Assembly: GCF_004027225.2 (NCBI RefSeq)
Contig: NC_044278.2
Location: forward strand, 60,152,243-60,216,242
Direction of reading: 5' to 3'
Source: Strigops habroptila
Taxonomy: Eukaryota > Chordata > Aves > Psittaciformes > Psittacidae
Length of the DNA: 64,000 nt
Shown here: piece by piece, positions 13,501 to 27,000 of the stretch
How positions within the stretch are numbered: position 1 is the stretch's first letter
Layout: each line of letters begins with the position of its first letter
Translations under genes and position numbers: made by a program
Notes under the pieces: model-generated
What the model saw: the letters and a program-made list of their open reading frames with translations, nothing else
The model's database searches: none
What the model was told of the DNA's origin: nothing

Positions 13501-14600
13501 AAGATATCCCATTTTGCTGAAAGTCTCCACTCTGAGTTGCAATGCTGAAACAGTGAGCAGCTGTACTAACTCAACTGCATGCTAGTCAGTAAGCTTGGTA
13601 TTTCTTAGAGCTTCACAGAATTAAAATAAATGCTTTGACTTTGAAATACTTTTATTTAAAGTCGCCATTTTTTAACTTCTCTTGTGGGAAGCTGCTTCTT
13701 TTAAACTGATTGCTTTAAAATGGTTAAATAGCAATGTGAATACTTATCAGGGAAGTTAGGGTAGTTTTGCTGGTTTTTTTGTTTTGTAGAATATAACAAA
13801 TCCATTACCCCTGTAGTGCACCTTTATAGTTTTCTTCCCAATTATACCTTCTTTCCACGATTTTGACTGCACAAAGTCATACACAAGTTATAAAAACCTG
13901 TTCTTGTAGAATTCCCATCTGCCTAAGTTATGTTATAGCAAACATTTAGCACATAACCTGTACACTTTTGTATCAGGCACATCTTTAGCCTCCAAAAAAA
14001 CTCTAGAATGATATAAGATCAATTTATTCAACTGTATGTACAGTATATTTGCATATTAATAAATAAATCAATATTAAAGTTAAGGTCTCTTCCCCCATAT
14101 AAAAGTGACTACAATCTGACCAGATAATCTGACCTCCTTTTTCTTCCAAGCAGAGCCGTGTGACTGAGGCTATTAGTTTCCACTTAGTTTTTTTTACAGT
14201 AACTGTAGGAGTAGAAACCTAATGGACCAGTGCTTACACTTAAATCCTATATAGCAGAGGAGAGAGGGGAAGTACTGAAAAGTGCATCAAAAGCCAACGA
14301 TTTGTAGAGCAAAAATCAAGTTCATAATGTGATCCTGGGGAAGAGAATCCAGCCCAAAAGAGGACATGCTGCAGCAAATGTTATAACCAACACACATTTT
14401 TATCTTGATAGTAAGCTGCATGATGCCAGTCTTGTCACATAATGTTCCAAGAATTCCAACTCCAATAGATGCCATCTCCACCTCTACAAACTTATCAACA
14501 CCACGTTCAGTGCAAAGTGACATTTCTTAAAAAAACCTGTTTGCCTTGTTTCCGTAACATTCATCCTTACTGTGAAGAGAAGGCTCATTTTCATTAACTG

Positions 14601-14606
14601 TTTATT
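14601..14606 (-). terminator. TGFBRAP1: Candidate proximal polyadenylation signal of TGFBRAP1
   Basis: AATAAA on the minus strand about 245 bases after the stop codon. Further AATAAA hexamers on the same strand lie at 14023-14028, 13651-13656 and 13282-13287. Any of these could produce a short-3'UTR isoform; the sequence does not tell which is used. Confidence 0.35.
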
Positions 14607-14850
14607 ATTATATACAGTAGAGCCTATATTTGCACCTCTCCATTTCTGGTAGTGAATTTTCTTCTATCTACATTCATTAGAAATTAAAAAGATAAGTGGT
14701 GATATTTCATATTTACTGGAAGTCTTCCCATTAACCCAAAGACTAGCTGTTCATCTTGATTTATACCTAAAGTAGCTGCACTTTGTTCTTTTTTCCAACC
14801 CACTTTCAATGGGGTGTAAGTCCTGGGAACCAGTGGGACCAGAACATATT

Positions 14851-15039
14851 TCAAGTCTGATTGCTGGAGCTGGAAGAGTGATGAGTCATGTTTGAATTCA
14901 GATGTCTATTTGCAGCACAGTGTGTGTGCACCATACCCCCATTTGGGTATCTTACAAATACAGGCTCGCAGAAAGGATTTTGGCACACCTGACAGACCTT
15001 TTTGTCCGAAAGAAGAATTGGAGTTCCTCTTTGTTTAAC
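14851..15039 (-). CDS. TGFBRAP1: TGFBRAP1 terminal coding exon 11 (residues 802-863)
   Basis: Acceptor ccctctttttag. The exon encodes [40 protein letters not shown] and [10 protein letters not shown], then a Ser-rich end ([10 protein letters not shown]) and TGA at 14853-14851. The CQVC, FC and HTHC cysteines/histidines form the C-terminal zinc-binding motif of the Vps39/TRAP1 family. An overlapping plus-strand frame here is a shadow. Confidence 0.96.
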   Translation of the reverse strand, partial: VKQRGTPILLSDKKVCQVCQNPFCEPVFVRYPNGGMVHTHCAANRHLNSNMTHHSSSSSNQT

Positions 15040-18000
15040 CTAAAAAGAGGGAAAAAACCATCCAAATATGAGACTAACAAGAAAAGAAGCGAAATTACAA
15101 AGGCACGTAACTTCAACTGTACCAAATGGTCAAACCCGGTCAATGATAAAGGTAGTAGGAAAAGACAGGTTGAACTATTTAACTTGAATTCAGTTTCACA
15201 TTCACTCATTTTCATGCTTCCTCTTAAGTACTGCTTTTTTTTTTTATTTTTCCCTTCTTATTTTTCTTCTTTGTTTGTTTAATAAAGAAAAGCACTCACA
15301 CATTTAATGCAACTGAAAGCTTGAGGCAGCTTCCTAACAAGGTCACAGGACAGCTCCACACAAACTAAGCACTGATGCATTTTTATTCCAGACAGATTCT
15401 GCTGGATATACCATTGTTAGAACTAAATGGATTCAAGAATCTGCTGGGAGCTTTAAGCAACACAGTTCTAGCTAGGAATAGAAGAAAGTTTCACAAGTGA
15501 ATTTATCACTAACAAAGCTACCAACAAGCTTCAATTAATACTAAGTGCTGAGTAAACTTTGTTGTAAGTTCTTGCAGGTCTCAATCCTAGTGAAAAAATG
15601 CTAACTCACATTTGTTAACAATTCTGCAAGAACTTTGTTAACCTGTAAATCCCAGATTCACTTTCATTCAGACAAAAAGTTCACCAAAGTTCCTCCTATT
15701 TCAAGGCTCCACCTTCCCTTTTGTTTTACAGAGAAAGCATAAAATCAAGTCTGAATCTAGTAGTCATGGCAAAAAAAAGCTAATAAATGCAGCAAGTATA
15801 TATGTCAGGGACACAAAGACAGCTTTGGCCTAATTCACAGAATCATAGCATCGACTAGGCTGGAAAAGACCTTTAAGATCATCAAGTCCAACCTTTACGC
15901 CAGGACTGCCAAGTCCACCACTAAACCATGTCACCGAGGGCCTCATCTACACGTTTTTTGAACACTTTCAGGGACAACGATTCCACCACTGCCTTAGGCA
16001 GCCTGTTCCAATGCCTGATCACCCTCTCAGTGAAGACATTTTTCCTAATATTCAATCTAAACCTTCCCTGGCTCAGCTTGAGGCCGTTACCTCTTGTCCT
16101 ATCACTTGTTACTTGGGAGAAGAGACCGATCCCCAACCTCAGAGTCTTCAAAATTCTTTTCTCATTATCACATATCAAAGGACTTAACTATAAAGCTTCT
16201 AAGCAACCTACCTTCTCGTGTTTGTAGATTAAGTTTTCAGCTTGTGCTAATCCAAGTGCAGCCTGAGTCATTCTTTTTGTATGAATGCTTTGCCTCACTG
16301 CTCCAGCCAGGAACGGAGAGAGGAGCTGCACTGACCAGCTGTCAGGCACCACCTGCAAAACTAGACCCGCATCAAACTCAGCAGCGTGGTTATTCAAGAG
16401 GTCCACAGCAGCCATGACTAGTGCACAATCTGAAGTGCCTGGATTTAGATACACTGACAGCAACATATGGAACAGCCTCTGTCTGTACTGCATGTCTCTG
16501 TTCTCAGAGTTCCATATACAGTATTCTTCAGCAGCATGGTAGTCCTTTAACTCGTGGACAAGGATATGCAAAGCCTTCTCGTGTTCTTCTAGTTTTCCAT
16601 ATAAAATTGCACTTTCCATATGAAGGTCTGTGCCCTGGATTTTGTCTGTTAAACAAGAAACAAGGCAATATTTACTCAGTGGAGTAGACGACTACTCCCT
16701 CTCACAGTCAATGCAAACAAGCCCACAGTCAAAACTCCTGCTATTTTTGCAGAGGTGCTGGCAGCTATAAAGAGGATAGATTTTTATAAATACAAGAATG
16801 CGTAGATGTATGGAAACATCCCACACAAAAGAGCACCACAAAATATGGGAAAAAGAAATTACTAAGTAACAGTTGTGAAACCAGTGCCACTCGCATCTTT
16901 TACATTCTAGCATGTCAGTCTTGCACATTTCTGCACACACTGCTACTATGTATGATAAACTAAGATGAAGCCCCAAACTTTTTAACCTCTGCTTCTCACA
17001 TTATAGAAAATAACAAATAGTTTGAAGTCGACAGAGGACAAAGGTCAAATAGTACCTCGCTTTAAGAAAAGGACACAACAAACCCTTAATCCAGTCTGAC
17101 AGTTCAAAGGTGAAGTGTCAGCAACAGGCGGCAACACGTGAGTTCATCTGGCATTTCAAGATAAACTAGAAAATCCTCTACTTATAGTAAAGGTGATAAA
17201 GATTTGGCATAGGCCTCTGTAAAAAATATGGAAATACAATGTTTTTCTCCCCAAAATATTTTGGTTATCAAGGAGGAACACAGTAGTGTGCACTGATCTC
17301 ACCTTCACGTAAGATAAGAATTGTCATGTAAGAAATCCTGTGTTTTGAAGTACATGGATTTCAGAAGTATAATCCATGTTATAACTCTTGCCTTTAAAAA
17401 ATTTGGTTAAAAATTAAAAGATGAAAAAGAGCAAGAGTTTCAATGATGCTGTTATACTGATACATTATCCGTCACAATGTTTTGTTGCCTGGAAAAGCAA
17501 GGGGACATGAAACATTGGTAAATTATTTCAGTTGTTACTCAGCTATTTTTATTTCCACATCCACTGGATTTTTCCACGGAATTTCAGAAAAACATTTCAG
17601 ATCTTTCAGTACAATAACAGGTCACTTCTCCTTCATCCACTGTTGCAGTGGACGAAACATTAAAAATTAGGCATTGTAAGCATTAGCTAAGGAAAAAAAT
17701 TAGCTCAATTGTTTCTTGCCTTATACCAACAGTAAAGCACACATTGCAATTTTGACTTAAAAAGATGCTTGTGCTTTTGACTGGCATGAACCCCAGCTTC
17801 CGCAGTGAGAGTGGGTGATAGACAACAAACAAGTCCTTGGTGATCAGATTCCTCAAAGCTTTGTTTCAGTTCACTGAGACAGGCCGCTTAGACAAATTTG
17901 TAAGTCCTCCATTTGCAAAAGACTGTCACAAGTTACATGCTCATCATGGAGAAGAAACTGACTATAAATTAAGAAGAAAATTGCATGAAGATATTGTTTC

Positions 18001-21000
18001 TAGCTAGTTACAGTATTCTGTCGTTGGTGCAGTGACAAATTTACCATTGTACCTCATGAACTATGGGAGACCAAAGACAACACTAACAGATATCTAACAG
18101 CTTTCTAAATTAGCTTGTGTCTGTTAGAAATACAGCTGGTAAACCTATCAACCCAGCACACCCAGAAACCTCAGATCTTTTAGCTTTCTATCCTTACAAG
18201 GACTTAATTTTGTTTCCTGCTGGAACTGACACAGAGCATTTATAATAGACGACATGTATCTTACCCAAAATAAAGTGAATTCTATAAAGATCAGATTTCT
18301 GAAGAAGACTGCGTAGTTTAAGCAGCAGTTCAGTTGTTTCTGTACAATTATCTGTGGTCACAGATTTTAGCTGAAGTATTGCCTCCAAGTACAAGATAGC
18401 TAGATGAGTATGGTACTTTTCCTTCTATAGATGAAAAGAAATAAGTTATCTTACTTTAAAAACACAATCCCTTCTCCCCACCAGTAACAGTGATGAATAT
18501 TTAAACATAGAAAAAGATATTTTATTTAATTTTATTTATTTATTGAATTACTCAAAGTCTTTTGCTCATGCAGATAGACAACTTATTCAGACCAGCTTCA
18601 CAAAATACACTATACCTATAGTATAGGATTCTCTATTTCACTAATACAGCTATTTCCTAAATGTAGATATGAAATATCTTATTCCTGACCCCCTCTTCAC
18701 CTTTGAAAAACAAGCTCTATAAATAGCTTTTCTTGTGCAAAAATTATTTCCTTTCAAAAGTTCACCTAATGAAAGTCAATGCTCTTTCTCCTCTGAATAC
18801 AAGTGCGATCTCCACTGTGTCTTCTCCTTTTGTTTCCCATGTAAAATGAGTAACTTTGATCTAATTAATTCTTCCTCATATTCAGGTATGTTCTTTGACC
18901 TTTTCTATTTCTGCAATAATATTTGAGAAAGCCACCAGAGGTAGACAAGCACTCTGAAGGTACAGTGCTTTTTGTGTTATTCACTTCCCAAGATTCATCA
19001 AAACAAGTTATGATTTGACTGTTTGAAACATTCTCACTAAAGCATTCATAATAAAGCTAGGACTTTCTAAAAGACCAAATGAATTTATAACCCAGCCTTT
19101 ACTAGCAGGTAAATTTAATTATAAATTATTTTTATTACAAATAGTCTACAAGGCCCTATGCTTGACTCAAAAAGTTAATTTAAAAACATTCATTACATAG
19201 GAAACTAGTACATTAATCCATCATGATGTCACACACCTTGAGATATCTGCAATCGCAACAGAGGGAGACCATTGATCTAGAATGTGTATTTGAAGAAAGT
19301 AAATTAGTGAACTGGTCATCAGTTCTGCTGAGTTCTTTCAATGTTCATTTCCTTGCTTTATTTGCAGGTTTAAGTAACTTCCCCTCTGCTTAAAATGTCT
19401 CATATTCAAGTACCAAAATGTTTGGCTGCTTCTATATGGTGCTTAAAAACCCAAAGGCAGAATACACTGTCACTTATGACTTCTGAACACATCTTTTGAC
19501 ATTCAACATCTAGAGTGGTCCAAAATTCTACAATGAGAGGTGCATGATTTAATTTTATCATTAATTGCTCAAAATTCTCCAGAAGGATAGAATAAAACAT
19601 ACCTACTAGTAAAAGACTGAATCAGCAAGTTTAGTATATTGCTGCCACAGTGCAATAGGATTAGCAGTTACTCAATCATTTTTCTATGATCTTACCAGAT
19701 GGAAGTTTGAACCTCATTGGTGAAACACAAAAGCATGCAATAATCAGATATTAAAAAAACCACAAAAAACCAAAAAACAAACCCAAAACACCACCAAACC
19801 CAAACCTCTGAGGGGAGGTAAGCAACTGTCTTGCCATCACGAGAGATTAAAAGTTAAAAATAATGCAGTTATCTGTTTCTCATCTTCTACTTTAATCTTA
19901 AAACCACTCCTACCCTACCCTGCGCACATCCGAAAACCTTCAGATTATGCTTACTGCTTCTAGACTATGGCTTTTTTCAGAGTTGTTCATCATAGTCTAG
20001 ATTCCGAATCTTATGCCTACTTTAAAGTATTCTTGTGGGACTCACCTCTATCTTCCTTTCCAGTACAAGATGTTCTAGATATTTAATACGTGCTTTAGGA
20101 TATTTGTTAAGGCAACTGATGATATCATCTGGATTAATGTTGTTTTTCTCCTGTTCTTCCAAAGGCCTTTTAGTGAAAATCTGTACACCAACCTAGAAAG
20201 AATTGCATTTAGCGGCAACCATTTTATTACCTTTTTATTTAAATACTTATTTAATAGCACTAACAGATTAGTTAGCACAACATTCAGGAAGATAACACAA
20301 AGCCCTGCTCAACAGCACCACGATTACACTAATCAGGAGTGACTGAGATCATGATAAACTCCATCTCCAATACCTGAATTCATAGTCTATACATTATCCA
20401 GCCTATAAACCTTGTGTTGGGCACAAAAAGTACTGAACAGATCTGCATAACAGCAGAATGAGAGACTTTGGCCTTTGCAGCAAGAAAGTGCAAGTTAGAG
20501 ACCAGAATGCTCACAGCCTTATCAAATGTGATTATATATACAGAGCACAAGACTTCTATTATGACTAAAACAGAAGTTCGGAAACTTGTCATTGCATGTA
20601 ATAACTGAGCTTTAAACTAAAACAAATCAGGTTGTGACAAGTTCCAGCAGCACAGGTTGTCTGATACAGCAACAGGCATCCCATTTAACAGCATACCACA
20701 CTAATGGACGCTACAAAGTTACTTTTTTAATTCTGGTGGATTAAGTTAATTCTTGTAGCAATAAGGTTTCATGTTGAATGAAAGCTATTTATTCCACATC
20801 CCAGTGTACACAGATATGACCTACCCCTGGAATCCTTTCAAAAAAAAAACCCCAAACCAGCAGCAACAGTTAACCTATTAAATAGTTTTCTCTCTCCCCC
20901 CCAAATTTGCAAATTTTAAGATTTGAAAATTATTTTGCCTAATATGAAGACAAAATGAAGACGTGCTGTATCTTTCATTGTAGAGAATCAGCTAAACTTT

Positions 21001-24000
21001 GATTTCAAGAGAAAAAAAAGGCAATTATCACTAGCAGTTGTTAACAGAGGGACTTAAAAGAATTAAAAAACCTGGAAGTTTTCTTCTGTTGATCACTATT
21101 TAAAAGGCATTAAATATTCTACCAAAACGGTCCAAATAGCTATCAAGATGGAACAATGTTACTGAACACTCAAACAGCACTGCAGAGAAATAGTGATGTT
21201 CTGTGAGAAGTACACCAATTACAAACCTCTTCATTTTTCTGTAAAACCCACTCAAAGTATTTCCACACTAGATCTTGGTCTGAGCAGAATGTAAGGAAGT
21301 CTACTATATATTCATAGAGATCTGAACGTGTAGCGTCTTCAATGTCTCCATCAACTATTTTCACCCATAACTGCAACAAAAACACACACAGATTAAAGTG
21401 CTTAAAACATGTACGAGCTCTTCCAACTCAAAATTTATGTAAGGTACTACAAGACTTAGTATTAGGTACCGGTACTTGTGGAATTAGAAAGAGCTCCTAG
21501 GAACACCAACTGCAAGGGACCTCATTGGTCACTAAATTTATGCCATCACAGGCTTCTCTTGCAACTGGCATATTGAACTAATTCAGACCCCATATCACAT
21601 AGGTTCTCATTCTAAATGACTGACCAAATACTTTGGGAGGAGGTACGCCAATCACAAAGAAAGCTTTTGATAAAAGTTCTTTTCTCCAATGAATGGTATA
21701 CTTTCCATGTGCTCTGTGAGTGCAAGATTAAAAGCAAATGACACAATTTAGAAGAAAACCTGATATTTTTCTTTCCTTTTGACTCAAGAACTTTAACTAC
21801 CCTCTAAGACTGATTTTATATACATTGTAATTGGAATGAAAAGGTGCCACATCTAGCAGAGCAGTTCAGCTATAAACCTTGTTCCTTGAAACAAATAAAA
21901 ATATCTTGCACATGCTGAAGATCCTTAATGGTTTTCTGCTCAGGAAGTTACTATTTACATAACTGACTTGAATGCATTCGACAGTGTTACTGTGATTAAC
22001 ATACTCAAAAAGCCACACAGTAAGGCAAACTGCTTAAGGTATTGGATAATGTCCGAGAAATTCATGCTATTTATTGATCAAGAATATATACATTTTTCTA
22101 AATGAAGTTTTGCATACAGGAATAACAAAATTGTTTAGTCTGAAGCTTACAGACCACTGCTAGTCTTAGTGACACCGGAAGGGGGTGTCCTGAAAGGGAT
22201 TACTAACCCTGCTGAAACCCACAGATCTTGCAGAATGTGTTCACTGTCCACCATCAAATAAGGAAATAAACTCTCGGTTGCTGCCAGTATTTGCCATGAG
22301 ATTACAATACTGCTTTGCTGGGTGCATACAGACTAATCAGCACAGGATATGTTCCTCAAGTCCCTCAAACACCTTTTTAAGTGATCTTTTGATTATTTTA
22401 GCGCTTCTGTCAGTCTTTTAAGAGTACGGACATATGTTATGGTATGCACAGTTTTTCTTTAAAAAAAGCATACAAGCATCTAAACAGCTGTCATCTTCAG
22501 TAAGATCTTCAGGTTTTTCACATCTAGCATATTAAATTATTCAAGGAAGTCTTAGTATAAGTTTCTCATATATACACATCACTACATTTCAAACAGGTAA
22601 ATTAGCACCTCAGATTTTTATCATCTCAGAGGTAAACTGGCATTTTGGAATGTTTTACAGATGACACTAAAAGATTTATTCTAACCTGAAGTGCTGCAGC
22701 ATCCTGACCATTGTAGTGATATAGGAGACCAAGTGCAAAATACCTGCATATAAAGAGAAAATATATATTAAAAGTGCTAGATCTTTCCTACCAATTTCAT
22801 CATGGCTTGAGTAGCACAGAATACAACACTTGCTTACAGTGACATATACATGGCCATGTCTACACTCCAACAAGTGTCTGTAAACTCTTTTTCAGAATCA
22901 AAGGAAAGAAGTTCTGTTCTACAAATGTGATTGTCTCCTCCTGTCTCTAAGGCACTTTCTAGTTAATAGTTCCAACTTAAAACAAAATATGTGTCAAATT
23001 AGAGATGGTTCCCATGCCAGTCTTTGAATTTTATATACAGATTTAACACACAACTGAAAATAATAAATATCCCTCCAATAATTAAAATTAATAAGGTGTC
23101 ATTAAATCAAATTTTTATGATGCTTTTACTTAAAACAGTTTTACTATCAGAAACATTGTTTCTTTACTGCAGGAGGAAATTGAGTCAGGCAGGGAAGAGC
23201 TTTGTACAGTGCCATTACAAAAGTGGTTTTTTTGTACTGTAATAAAAATACAGCCAAAGATCTGTAACAGTTGTTCTTATGGAACAATGTTCTACCCTTT
23301 ACATTTCCAAAAGTTTGCCATGCAAGCCATAGGTACCAAGAGAATTTAACAAAACATCCGAAATAAATGAAACTACTCTAAATCTATCCATAATTAAAGA
23401 CTCTGCCTCACCACTGTAGTTGCTACTACTGCACCACAGTTTAAAGGAATTAAATCCAAGACAGAGACTCTACCTACGACTGGAGTTTGTATTTTACACA
23501 TTTACTATCTAGTCTTTCCTGCTTAAAGACAGTCAATTCTCCACCTGCTGGCATTTCCAATTTGAAGTCATGCGCAGTCATCTTAAGCAATTCCTTTTGG
23601 TGAAGCAGTGGTAGCACAGAAAGTATGCAAATCAAAAGATCTCCTTCTCTGAACAAGGAACTACAATTTTAAAGCCACTAGCTGGTTAACAGCTTCTACC
23701 TAAGGCAATGCATGCTTTAAGCATCATTTCATTCTGTCTGAGCACCACTACCACATCAATTCAACTTTTACATCATCACAAGAGCAAACAAATATATGTT
23801 TTTCTTTTCCCCCAAAAAAAATTTGTAACAGTCCTTTGTGTTGGACACAGAAATTTTCAGGACAAACTTTGAATATACCAGCATAAGACAGAATGCATTT
23901 CCTTTACCTCACACTGTCAATTAATAGCTTTTCACCAACATTTTAAATGTTGATAAGTCAGACCAAGTTGATCTTTTGGACCTGAAAGCACAGAAATTAC

Positions 24001-27000
24001 AAGGATTTGAACATATTGCTCTAGAAGCCAAATGTGTTTTAGACAATTTTCCCTCTGGTGTCAAAGGTGCAATACTCAAAAAAAATCCACTTACTTTTTG
24101 TGTTTTTCCAGCCAGGCAGCACTATCTGTTAAGAGACAAAAGTTCTCCGAAACTAGCAGATCCAGCAGGCTTTCATGATTTGCCTCTGCATATAGCTTGA
24201 GTAAAGCTGTGTCAATATCTTCCTTGTAGCCATTTGCCACCTCAGTGCTGCGGACTTCATTCAAGTAACTCATGAGGAACCGTTTGCATTTTGTCATCTT
24301 CTCCTGGTCCCCTTGGGTCAGCTGGTTTAGGTCCGCGTACTCATGCAGAGGGGGATGAGACCGTATAAATGAAGAGGAAGTAGGCAACAGGAAGGGGTAG
24401 AGAGAGATCAGCTCCCGGACATCAAGCTGGCCGCTTCTGCAATTACAGTGTCAAACTAGATGAAGCAAAAAGAAAGAAAAAGTATACATAGGCACAAAAA
24501 AATAACATACTGGGAATATGTGCTCACATATGCTTAGAGTCAGGACACTAACAGGTTGTCAGCTTCTAAAGTTAGTGCCTTCTATGCTGGAGAAAATATA
24601 TTCAGAACAAATTTGGAATTTTTTTTTTTTTTCCTATTTAAACACAAACTTGTTCATTATTGTTTCTCCTCCCCTAGATGTTGAAAGCTTTGAGAATTCA
24701 GAGACTGAACAGCATTTTGCTTTTGGTATCCTACAGCTGTTCTGTGGCATATACAAAAAATCAGCTGAATAGCCTTAGTGCAGTTCCTAGGACTGTCCTA
24801 GACTTCATCCATACACTACAGGAGCTAGTCTTCTGATGGATGCAAAAAAAATGGAGAATAAACCCTTTCAAGCAAGCCACGAAGACTGTGCAAGTGTAAT
24901 TCTGTAGAAAACAGCAGCTTCCTGTAGAAAACCAAAGCTTTCAGAACACCTTTTTGCATGATGAAAACCTCTTCCCCAACCCTGAAGCATATCAAATTCT
25001 TCCTTTGCCTCACTTCTTAAGAGGTTCTGAAAATGAACCACGGATACTTATTCTGCATCCATCTAACCAGTAAGTAGTAGCCCATTGTACAGGCATAGGT
25101 CTTGGGTGTCCATCTATGTCATATACTATGGAGTGGCTTTTCTACTTCAGATGTGAAGGAGATCTATTCTTTACCCAGGAGAAAACTGTAACAGATATGC
25201 TACATGAAACATTTTCCTTTCAACCTAGATAAAAGAAATTTCTCAAACATTTGAAGAATGCATGCTGTGAAAGAAGAGTAAAATAAGAAGATTTTTCCAC
25301 ACGTGGAAAAATTTCCCAATTTTCACAGCTAGAATGACCCCTCTTGCCAGGCCTTGTTTTAGATGAACAGCACGAAATCAGGATTTGCATTTTATTTCAC
25401 TGTCACAGTCATTATTCTGAATTCATCTTCAAAGATGAGCATTCCTGAAATGCAGGTGATATTGTTGCTGAAAAAAAATCAAAAGGAATTGACAGTTCTC
25501 TAAAAGAAACCCTGTTTGGTTATTATCTTGTTGCAAATATAACTTTTAAAAAATAGTTCTTACCTATCCAGTGATTAACAACCTCAGAAAGATTTTTCCT
25601 TCACAACCTTAATTGGGAAGAATTCAAAAAAACCCCCAAGTTATAACCATGGAAGCAGCTGAAGCAGCAGATTTCTGCAGGCAATAAAGTGTGAATGATC
25701 TTCACATGCAGGCTCATCCCTTCCCTGCTGTTGTAAACTAACTAAAGCAGTGGGACATGCCCCGCGTTGTTCACTTCTTGTCAGAGACACAGTTCCAAAA
25801 CCACCCAGGAAATATGAACTAGTAGGAAGCACTGCAATGACAACACTTACTTACAACTTTTTTTTTTTTTTAAGAAGTAAATACTGTCCTTTGGCTACAA
25901 AAATCTGTACCAACAGAATTAAATTTTGGGAGACAGCAATAGCAGATTTTAAAGCAGCAAGTATCCTGTTCCAGCACCTACTGTTCCAGCACCTACTGAT
26001 TGCAAAGCTTGGGGACAGCAACACAAGCAATAGAGGACCACAATAGAGAAAAGTTCTGAACGTGGGAAGCATTCCCGGGAGAAGAGGTTTGAGTAGTAAG
26101 CTTTTCTGATTCCTACACAGGACTCCTACTGCGAAAGGCCACCCCCTAACCAAGAGTAAACTGTTCATGTCTACTTTGAAGATTTGGGCACTTGAAATTT
26201 CTTTTTATTCGCTCTTTTCAGACTCGATATTCGATTTTGAAATTCCTACATTGACATTATGATGGAAGGACTATTAGGAGGAAGAATAACCAAGAAGTAG
26301 CAGGTTCTGTTAGTGGCGTGACCCGATGGTTCAAAGAGCATTTGGGCTTTCAATATGAACTCGTTACAGTAATCTAACTATAGCTTTGGCTAGTTGAACT
26401 ACCTGTGAAAATTTAAGACTTGAGGACCACCAGATAAAATATATTAATGAGAGATATTACATTTGAAAATTAACCCTAAAGAAAGATTATTTTTTCCCCT
26501 CCCTCAAAGGTTCTTCACTGAACATCAACAGGCTACTCAAAATCAATGCAGAAGCAAGGAATCTTGATAAATCCACAGAAACTCAAGTATAAACATTAAT
26601 TCCCTTACTGGCTATGATGTCTAGTCTTTGGAGATGGCCTAAGCTTGAGATAGAGAATTTGACCATGGAGACAGATGAAGAAATGCTATAAACATGCCAG
26701 CAGATGAGCAGAAGTGTTTGCATAGTCTGCCATTATCGTTCTCATTTTTCCTCTGAGCATCAGTAAGTCTAGAACAAACAAGATTGTTTGAGCGTGTATC
26801 AGGGCATAACCAGATATTACTCGAACTGGGTGCGTTCCCCAGGACTGAATATCAGGGAACTTGGATTCCATAAGGAGTTTTCAAGAGTCACCAGAATAGC
26901 TTATGTACGGCTGGCCAGAAGAAAAGCACAGAAATGTTTGCTTTCTCCCCCCAAAAAGACTTCAGCGATTTCTGAACAGTTGCTCCGTTTTGGAGTTGCA

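Larger units (their letters stand above)
10500..14850 (-). other. TGFBRAP1: TGFBRAP1 3' untranslated region (inferred extent)
   Basis: This region lies between the TGFBRAP1 stop codon and a canonical AATAAA on the minus strand at 10518-10523. It would give a 3'UTR of about 4.3 kb. It is AT-rich with scattered AATAAA signals that could give shorter isoforms. Frames inside it (for example 12907-13260 minus) show no domain. The distal end is inferred from the signal alone, and there is no transcript evidence. Confidence 0.55.

Noticed and set aside
25291-25312. 10-bp inverted repeat with a 2-base centre (ATTTTTCCAC / GTGGAAAAAT)
   Set aside because: It is short enough to be expected by chance in a 64-kb AT-rich window, and no functional context was found.
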